NCBI GenBank assembly: GCA_946480965.1
Contig: CAMLMI010000085.1
Span: 1-14,793, forward strand
Origin: an uncultured Verrucomicrobiales bacterium
GTDB taxonomy: Bacteria; Verrucomicrobiota; Verrucomicrobiae; Limisphaerales; CANJSG01
Length of the DNA: 14,793 nucleotides
Direction: 5' to 3'
The notes below the pieces were generated by a model, which saw only the letters and a list, made by a program, of their open reading frames with translations, was not told the DNA's origin and made no database searches. Numbering within the stretch: position 1 is the first letter of the stretch; every line of letters starts with the position of its first letter. The position numbers and the translations under genes were made by a program. Below, in pieces: positions 6,030 through 11,060 of the stretch.

Positions 6030-6929
6030 TCAGCGCAGACGCTCCAGCGCGGCGATGCGGTCCGCCAGCGGAGGGTGGGTGGAGAACAGGCGGGCGATGC
6101 CGCCGGGCTTGCCGCTGATCTTGAAGGCGCTCAGCGCGGGCGAACGGTCGTCGATGAAGCCGCCGCCTTCCGTCACCTGCTTGAGCCGCTGGAGGGCGCT
6201 GATCATGGCGTCCTTGCCCGCGAGCTTGGCCGCCATGGCGTCGGCCGCGAATTCGCGGCGGCGCGAGTAGGCGAAGACGATCAGGCTGGCGAGGATGCCG
6301 AGCAGGATCTCGCAGACGATGTAGCCGACGAAATAGCCGATGCCCGGCCCGGAGCTTTCCCGGTCGTCGCCCCGGCGGAGGAAGCTGTCCACGGCGAAGC
6401 CGATGATGCGGGAGAAGAACACGACGAAGGTGTTCAGCACGCCCTGGAGCAGCGACATCGTGACCATGTCGCCATTGGCCACGTGCGCAACCTCATGGGC
6501 CAGCACGCCCTCGATCTGGCGGAGGTTCATGCCCCGGATCATGCCGGAGCTGACGGCCACCAACGCATTGTTGCGCGAGGGACCGGTGGCGAAGGCGTTG
6601 ATCTCCGGGCTGTCATAGACGCCGACCTCGGGCATCCGGATGCCGGCGGCCTTGGCCTGGGCGGCGACGGTCTGCTTGATCCAGGCTTCCGCCTCGCTGC
6701 GGGGCTGACCGATGGGCTGGATGCCGTAGGCCATCTTGGCCATCCACTTGGACAGCATCAGGGAGATGAAGCTGCCGGTGAAGCCGACGATGGCGGAGAA
6801 GATCAACAGCTTCTCGTAGTCGAGCCCCTGGCGGGTGAAATAGCGGTTCACTCCCAGCAGGCTCGTGACGACCGAGATCACGAGGATCACGGCCAGGTTG
6901 GTTCCGACAAAAAGCAAAACGCGTTTCAT
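6030..6929 (-). CDS. htpX: HtpX-like membrane zinc metalloprotease
   Basis: HtpX is an inner-membrane M48 protease that degrades misfolded membrane proteins alongside FtsH. The 299-residue length is close to the roughly 290 of typical HtpX. Two N-terminal membrane helices lie at about 4-26 and 40-60. The zinc site is HEVAH (145-149) followed by ANGD, with the third ligand Glu226 in RRREFAAD. Two further hydrophobic segments lie at about 158-182 and 197-220. The conserved NAFATG (111-116) and the C-terminal STHPPLADRIAAL complete the family pattern. It is transcribed alone from the 174-base intergenic region shared with the divergent HAD-NUDIX gene and closed by a strong terminator. No Shine-Dalgarno sequence is visible before the ATG, and no heat-shock promoter or CIRCE element can be recognised. 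Confidence 0.95.
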   Translation of the reverse strand: MKRVLLFVGTNLAVILVISVVTSLLGVNRYFTRQGLDYEKLLIFSAIVGFTGSFISLMLSKWMAKMAYGIQPIGQPRSEAEAWIKQTVAAQAKAAGIRMPEVGVYDSPEINAFATGPSRNNALVAVSSGMIRGMNLRQIEGVLAHEVAHVANGDMVTMSLLQGVLNTFVVFFSRIIGFAVDSFLRRGDDRESSGPGIGYFVGYIVCEILLGILASLIVFAYSRRREFAADAMAAKLAGKDAMISALQRLKQVTEGGGFIDDRSPALSAFKISGKPGGIARLFSTHPPLADRIAALERLR

Positions 6930-7067
6930 GGTTCTAGATTCAATCGGACCGGAATCTCCGGCCCGGGGGGAAAGACACTCAAGACCGATCCGTGTTCAAG
7001 TGGAAATCCCGGCGGAAAATTCCAGTTCCCGTGCCGCGGAGCTTTCCTCCGTGCGCAAACGGCGGGA

Positions 7068-7096
7068 TTTGCCTCCGGTCCTGCTGCCGCTAGTGT
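7068..7096 (+). promoter_or_regulatory. Candidate promoter of the HAD-NUDIX-folB cluster, nearly leaderless
   Basis: TTTGCC (7068-7073) and TAGTGT (7091-7096) are separated by 17 bases, and TTGCCT at 7069 gives a 16-base spacer. The -10-like box ends 7 bases before the GTG start at 7104, the same geometry as upstream of leuB, and implies a transcript beginning at the start codon. There is no Shine-Dalgarno site. Consensus match is weak. Confidence 0.35.
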
Positions 7097-7103
7097 CGCC
7101 CGC

Positions 7104-8189
7104 GTGATCCGGAACATCATCTTCGACTGGTCGGGCACCCTGGTGGACGACCTCCCGGCCGTGTGGCGGGCGTCGAACCACGTCTTCTCCCAGGCGGGCG
7201 TGGAGGAACTGTCGCTGGACCAGTTCCGCGCGGAGTTCCAGTTGCCCTTCGAAGGTTTCTACCGCCGCTACACGCCGGACGTTCCGATGGAGCGGCTGGA
7301 GGAATGGTTCCACGGCCGGTTCCGCGAAGTGCAGGACAGCGTCGTCGGCCTGCCGCACGCGCGGGCGTTCCTCGAACTTTGCCGCCGCCACGGCATCCGC
7401 ACCTTTCTCCTCAGCGCGGTGCATCCCGACCATTACGCGGTGCAGGCCGAGACGACGGGTCTGGGCGGATTCATCGACCATCCCTACATCGGCGTCTGGG
7501 ACAAGCGCCGGCGCATCCACGACATCCTCGCCGAACACGCGCTCGATCCTGCGCAGACGCTCTTCATCGGCGACATGCAGCACGACATCGAGACTGCGAA
7601 GCACGGCGGGCTGCATTCCGTGGCCGTGTTGACCGGCTACAACGGCCTCGGACAACTGCGCGCCAGCCAGCCGGACCTCATCGTCGAACACCTCGGCGAA
7701 CTGCGGGAACTCTTCGAACGCGACGCCTTCCATTTGCCGCACCAGCAGGTCCCCACGACCGCAGCGCCGAAGCCCATGCCGATCGCCACCGTCGGCGCGG
7801 CCATCTTCAACGATGCGGGCGAAGTCCTGATGATCCGCACGCAGAAGTGGTCCGGTCTCTGGGGCATTCCCGGCGGCAAGATCCACTGGGGCGAAGCCAG
7901 CGAAGACGCGCTCCGGCGCGAAGTGCTGGAAGAGACGGCGCTGCGCGTGACGGACGTGGAATTCGTCCTCGTCCAGGACTGCATCCACTCGAAGGAGTTC
8001 TACCGCGACGCTCATTTCCTGCTGCTGAACTACGCCTGCCGCGCGCCCGGAGAACAATCCGTGACGTTGAACGAAGAGGCGCAGGATTTCCGTTGGGTGT
8101 CGCTGGACGACGCCTACGCCCTGCCGCTAAACACGCCCACCCGCATCCTGCTCGACGCGTTGGTCGCCCGGCGTGGCGCTCTCGTCTGA
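7104..8189 (+). CDS. HAD-superfamily / NUDIX hydrolase fusion
   Basis: This cytoplasmic protein of 361 residues joins two hydrolase domains. Residues 1-205 are a HAD domain with motif I FDWSGTLVDD (nucleophile Asp8), a helical cap, motif II Ser104 in TFLLSAV, a motif III lysine near 134, and motif IV FIGDMQHDIETAKHGG (154-169). Residues about 226-355 are a NUDIX domain with LWGIPGGKIHWGE and a full NUDIX box, Gly258 to Leu280, including REVLEET; Ala replaces the usual Gly near its end. NUDIX enzymes split nucleoside diphosphate-X compounds; HAD enzymes commonly remove phosphate. In motif I, Ser10 replaces the second Asp used as acid-base by most HAD phosphatases. folB starts 9 bases downstream, which suggests a role in pterin metabolism. 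The GTG at 7104 is chosen because the HAD fold begins there; the frame stays open far upstream only because it runs antisense to htpX. A nucleotide-sugar or ADP-ribose role is an alternative. Confidence 0.9.
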   Translation: MIRNIIFDWSGTLVDDLPAVWRASNHVFSQAGVEELSLDQFRAEFQLPFEGFYRRYTPDVPMERLEEWFHGRFREVQDSVVGLPHARAFLELCRRHGIRTFLLSAVHPDHYAVQAETTGLGGFIDHPYIGVWDKRRRIHDILAEHALDPAQTLFIGDMQHDIETAKHGGLHSVAVLTGYNGLGQLRASQPDLIVEHLGELRELFERDAFHLPHQQVPTTAAPKPMPIATVGAAIFNDAGEVLMIRTQKWSGLWGIPGGKIHWGEASEDALRREVLEETALRVTDVEFVLVQDCIHSKEFYRDAHFLLLNYACRAPGEQSVTLNEEAQDFRWVSLDDAYALPLNTPTRILLDALVARRGALV

Positions 8190-8198
8190 TTCTCCGTC

Positions 8199-8558
8199 AT
8201 GGACACGATCATCATCCGCGATCTGGAGGTCTCCTATCACGTGGGCGTGCCCGACGAGGAGCGCGCCCATCCCCAACGCCTGCTGCTGACGGTGGAGATG
8301 GAGCGCGACATTCGCCGCGCCGCCGCCATGGACGACCTGATCCACACGATCAACTACTACGCCGTGAGCCAGCGCCTGCTGAAGCTGGGCGAGGGGCGGA
8401 GCTGGAAACTGATCGAAACGCTGGCCGAGGAGATCGCCGGAATCGTGCTCAAGGAGTTCGGCGCCGCCGCCGTCACGGTCGAGGTGCAGAAGTTCATCAT
8501 CCCCGAGGCGCGGCATGTGGCGGTGAAGGTTCTCCGCTCGGTCCAAGTGCCCTACTGA
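8199..8558 (+). CDS. folB: Dihydroneopterin aldolase
   Basis: FolB cleaves 7,8-dihydroneopterin to 6-hydroxymethyl-7,8-dihydropterin and glycolaldehyde in folate synthesis, in the cytoplasm, usually as an octamer. The 119-residue length is standard. The N-terminus IIRDLEVSYHVGVPDEERAHPQ (4-25, abbreviated here by its DLEV and GVPDEER cores) carries the pterin-binding glutamate (Glu21). TINYYAV (50-56) carries the conserved tyrosine, Glu73 lies in LIETLAEEI, and VEVQKF (94-99) supplies the catalytic lysine Lys98. The segment after the lysine reads IIPEARHVAV. FolX epimerases are related, but the sequence looks like FolB. The gene begins 9 bases after the HAD-NUDIX gene with no ribosome binding site, so translation is probably coupled. 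No other folate gene is in the window. Confidence 0.92.
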   Translation: MDTIIIRDLEVSYHVGVPDEERAHPQRLLLTVEMERDIRRAAAMDDLIHTINYYAVSQRLLKLGEGRSWKLIETLAEEIAGIVLKEFGAAAVTVEVQKFIIPEARHVAVKVLRSVQVPY

Positions 8559-8565
8559 ATTTCCC

Positions 8566-9072
8566 GTGTCCGACTCCCTCGCCGGAACCTTCCTCCAGTT
8601 GATCGTCGTGCCGTTCCAGCACGCGTCGATGGTCTGGGGCATCGTGCCGCTCTACTTCGGTTGGATCGTGAACGAGATCACGTCGTCCAAACCGTCCTTC
8701 AACACCGCGTTCCAGACCGGCTTCGCCCTGCTGTGGTCCGGCGCGAACTGGACGTGGCAATACTTCCAGGACCATCCGGACCAGGACCAGGCGTTGCAGG
8801 CCCGCAGCCTGATGGCGGTGAGTTCGGCGGTGACGCTGCTGGTGTTGGCGCTGGGCGCGGTGGCGTTCTGGGCCGGCATCCGGAGGAAGTATCCGAAAGG
8901 AATGCGGTTCCTGGGCCACACGCGGTTCAGCGCCTATTTCATGATCGCAATCTTCCCGATCCAGAGCGGCTTTCTGGCATGGACCTGGGAACGCGTCGCT
9001 GCGATTGCGGTCTTCGCCGTGCCGGTCTGGCTGGCATCGCACTTCCTGCTGATGCCGCTGCGGAAGCGTTGA
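8566..9072 (+). CDS. Polytopic membrane protein of unknown function
   Basis: The protein of 168 residues is mostly hydrophobic. Likely membrane helices lie at about 8-37 (LQLIVVPFQHASMVWGIVP, possibly a re-entrant pair), 83-104, 121-139 and 143-163. A weaker, tryptophan-rich segment lies at 45-65 (FALLWSGANWTWQYF). The linkers are short: an acidic stretch DHPDQDQ at about 69-75 and a basic stretch RRKYPKG at about 106-112. No known transporter motif is recognised. The start is GTG at 8566, 7 bases after the folB stop codon, without a visible ribosome binding site. The spacing implies cotranscription with the HAD-NUDIX protein and folB. A pterin-related role is possible from context only. Confidence 0.75.
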   Translation: MSDSLAGTFLQLIVVPFQHASMVWGIVPLYFGWIVNEITSSKPSFNTAFQTGFALLWSGANWTWQYFQDHPDQDQALQARSLMAVSSAVTLLVLALGAVAFWAGIRRKYPKGMRFLGHTRFSAYFMIAIFPIQSGFLAWTWERVAAIAVFAVPVWLASHFLLMPLRKR

Positions 9073-9175
9073 GGAAGGCAAGAGCGCGGACCCGACCGCC
9101 CGCGCGCCGGCGGCCCTTGTCCTCGATTGCGGGGATTGCATCCGTCGCCTGCGGCCGGGAAGCTGCACCGAACCC

Positions 9176-9967
9176 ATGAAAGCCTTCGCCTTTGCCCGGT
9201 TTGTTCTGGCCTGCGCCAGTCTCTGGATCGCGACTCCGGCCAGCCGTGCCGCCGATGCGTCTTCGGACAAGCCGCAGTATTTCGAGCTGCGGACCTACAC
9301 CACCAAGTCCGAGGACCAGCAGCAGCGCATCGACGCCTTCTGGAAGGACGCCGCCGTGCCCGCCTATCGTCGGCTCGGCTACGGCCCCATCGGCGTCTTC
9401 ACCGAGACGGAAGCTTCGCCGACCAACCGCGTCTATGTGCTGATCGCGCACGATTCCCTGGAAGCCTTGGCCACGATCCCCGCGAAACTGGCGGCCGACA
9501 CCGAGTATCAGAAGGCCGGCGCGTCGTTCCTCGACACCGCCCGGACCAATGCCGCCTACGTGCGCATGGAGAGCTCGGTGAGCGTCGCCTTCGACGGTAT
9601 GAAGCGGCTGGAAGTGCCGGTCGCGCCTTCGGCGGATCGGCCCCGGCTCTTCGAGCTGCGCATCTACTGGAGCCACAGCGACGCCAAGGGCGACAACAAG
9701 GTGGCCATGTTCAACGACGGCGAAATCCCCCTCATGCGGAAGGTCGATCTCGGCCCCGTCTTCTTCGGGCAGACGATCCTGGGAGCCGACCAGCCGAACC
9801 TCGTCTATCTGGTCTCCAGCGACAACGCCGAGGCCCACAAGAAGGCGTGGAAGGGCTTCTTCGACGACGCGGTCTGGACCCGGCTGAAGAACGATCCCCA
9901 ATACAAGGACAACGTCTCAAAGGTCGTCAGCATCTTCCTGAAGCGGATGTCGGCCTCGCAGATCTGA
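9176..9967 (+). CDS. Secreted tandem NIPSNAP-like protein
   Basis: The protein of 263 residues begins with a signal peptide: basic start, hydrophobic FVLACASLWIA, and cleavage probably after SRA at about residues 23-25. The mature part has two related halves. The first starts with YFELRTYTT (about 35-43) and contains a YVLIAHDSLE strand; the second starts with LFELRIYWS (about 157). The ELR(T/I)Y entry strand is typical of NIPSNAP-domain proteins, which adopt a dimeric alpha/beta-barrel fold; similar secreted tandem proteins are, as I recall, common in Verrucomicrobia and Planctomycetes. The biochemical function is unknown. The gene stands alone: 103 bases separate it from the upstream membrane-protein gene, and a weak hairpin follows. 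No Shine-Dalgarno sequence is visible upstream of ATG 9176. Confidence 0.85.
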   Translation: MKAFAFARFVLACASLWIATPASRAADASSDKPQYFELRTYTTKSEDQQQRIDAFWKDAAVPAYRRLGYGPIGVFTETEASPTNRVYVLIAHDSLEALATIPAKLAADTEYQKAGASFLDTARTNAAYVRMESSVSVAFDGMKRLEVPVAPSADRPRLFELRIYWSHSDAKGDNKVAMFNDGEIPLMRKVDLGPVFFGQTILGADQPNLVYLVSSDNAEAHKKAWKGFFDDAVWTRLKNDPQYKDNVSKVVSIFLKRMSASQI

Positions 9968-9978
9968 GCGGGGGCCGT

Positions 9979-10010
9979 GGTGGCGGGCATCCCGTCGTTC
10001 GCCACCCTTT
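9979..10010 (+). terminator. Possible weak terminator after the NIPSNAP-like gene
   Basis: GGTGGCG (9979-9985) pairs with CGCCACC (10000-10006), followed by CTTT. The loop is 14 bases and the T-run short, so termination would be weak. It starts 12 bases after the stop codon. Confidence 0.4.
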
Positions 10011-10102
10011 CACGGACCATCGGCGGTTGTCACTGAACCGTTTGGCCCGGTTGGGCGATTTTCCGGCTCCAGCCTCCGGCCGTTCCCGCCGATGGATACC
10101 GT

Positions 10103-10297
10103 GTGAGCATTTCAGGCATTTCGACCGGCGCGTTGGTTTCCGGACTGGAGAAACCCGAGGCGGCCAAGGACACCGTGGCCATCGCCATGCTGGACAAGGC
10201 CAACGAACAAACCCTCCAGCAGGGCGCGGCGCTGATCCAGATGATCGAGCAATCGGCCATCGACCCTTCCAGCGGCCGACTCGACGCCTACGCCTGA
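10103..10297 (+). CDS. YjfB-like putative motility protein
   Basis: The protein is 64 residues, with a polar N-terminus (SISGISTGALVSGLEKP) followed by a central amphipathic helix containing VAIAMLDKANEQTLQQGAALIQMIEQ (about 24-49, seen in two overlapping parts). The QQGAAL-x-Q pattern after a short MLDKA helix is characteristic of the small YjfB family annotated as putative motility proteins, whose exact role is not established. The start is GTG at 10103; an ATG at 10092 is out of frame and stops after four codons (its TGA overlaps the GTG region), so it could be a tiny coupling reading frame. GCCGATGG at 10088-10095 resembles a sigma-28 -10 element, but no matching -35 TAAA was found. A strong terminator follows at 10331. 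No flagellar genes are in the window. Confidence 0.7.
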   Translation: MSISGISTGALVSGLEKPEAAKDTVAIAMLDKANEQTLQQGAALIQMIEQSAIDPSSGRLDAYA

Positions 10298-10330
10298 TCG
10301 GTTTCGACCGGGCTGGGAGCCCGGAAACGA

Positions 10331-10368
10331 AAAAGGCGGCGGATGGAACCTTCCATCCGCCGCCTTTT
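10331..10368. terminator. Bidirectional Rho-independent terminator
   Basis: AAAAGGCGGCGGATGG (10331-10346) and CCATCCGCCGCCTTTT (10353-10368) form a perfect 16-bp stem with a 6-base AACCTT loop. It has A residues on the left and T residues on the right, so it ends the plus-strand YjfB-like transcript and the minus-strand skp transcript, whose stop is at 10388-10390. A second small hairpin, CCGGGCT / AGCCCGG (10308-10324), precedes it. Confidence 0.95.
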
Positions 10369-10387
10369 CGTTCTTTGGGATCGATGG

Positions 10388-11047
10388 CTACTTCGCGGCC
10401 GGCACCAAGGGCTTGGCCGCTTCGGTGTCGGCGTCGGGCTTGAAACCGGCCGGGGCCGAGGCGTTGAGCTGGGTCAAGACGGCTTCGGTCAGATCGTGCT
10501 CTCCGCTGGTGAAGACGACGACCTTGGTGTTGTTCACGGTTTCGGCGGCGGCGTCGAGCACCAGGCTATAGCCTCCGGCCTTGGCCTTGGCGTTCACGAG
10601 CTCCTGGATCTCGCCGAGGATCTTCTCGCGCAGGCGGCGCTGCTTCTCCTTGAGCTTCTCGCTCTGGTTGCCGAGGAACTGCTTGATGGCGTTCTCGCTG
10701 TCGCGGAGCTCGGCCAGCTTCTTCTCGGCGGCCTTCTTGGCCTTTTCGCGTTCGTCGGCGGAGATGGCCTGGTCGTTGGCCTTCTCGTTGAGCAGCTTGA
10801 ACTCGTCCTCGGACTTCTTGAGGTTGTCCACCATCGACTTGCGTTCGGCGTCGATCTCTTTGGCCTCATCCTTCAGGCCCTGGTCGGCTTGCTTGGTCTT
10901 GTAGTAGCCGTCGAAGGCCTTGCGGAGATCGATGGTGGCGATCTTCTGGATGGCGTTGGTGGCGGGGGCCTGGGCCGAGGCGGCAGGGCTGCCGAGGGCG
11001 ACGATGGCCGCCGCAACGAGGGTGGTCTTGAGCAGGGACATTTTCAT
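10388..11047 (-). CDS. skp: OmpH/Skp-family periplasmic chaperone
   Basis: Skp holds unfolded outer-membrane proteins in the periplasm and delivers them to BamA, normally as a trimer. This protein has 219 residues. A signal peptide (KMSLLKTTLVAAAIVALGS, cleavage after ASA near residues 22-24) is followed by a first strand KIATIDLRKAFDGYYKTK. A long charged coiled coil covers about residues 45-150, rich in Lys, Glu and Ala. The C-terminal part returns to the body domain (AGGYSLVLDAAAETVNN, then VVVFTSGEHDLTEAV), as in OmpH proteins. It is somewhat longer than E. coli Skp, with an extra Ala/Pro-rich tail. ATG at 11047 puts the signal peptide first and is preferred to an upstream start at 11089 that overlaps bamA. 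The gene starts 13 bases after the bamA stop, the usual gene pairing, and ends at a shared terminator. Confidence 0.9.
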   Translation of the reverse strand: MKMSLLKTTLVAAAIVALGSPAASAQAPATNAIQKIATIDLRKAFDGYYKTKQADQGLKDEAKEIDAERKSMVDNLKKSEDEFKLLNEKANDQAISADEREKAKKAAEKKLAELRDSENAIKQFLGNQSEKLKEKQRRLREKILGEIQELVNAKAKAGGYSLVLDAAAETVNNTKVVVFTSGEHDLTEAVLTQLNASAPAGFKPDADTEAAKPLVPAAK

Positions 11048-11060
11048 GGGGGTGACTGTG

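Noticed and set aside
5613..7103. A reading frame in phase with the HAD-NUDIX protein that extends it by about 500 residues at the N-terminus
   Set aside because: The extension runs antisense to the well-supported htpX and ROK kinase genes, is full of low-complexity Asp/Ala/Gly/His sequence, and crosses the htpX terminator. The HAD fold starts exactly at GTG 7104.
10070..10102. Sigma-28 promoter for the YjfB-like gene
   Set aside because: GCCGATGG matches much of the -10 element, but no TAAA -35 element lies about 15 bases upstream, so it was not called as a promoter.
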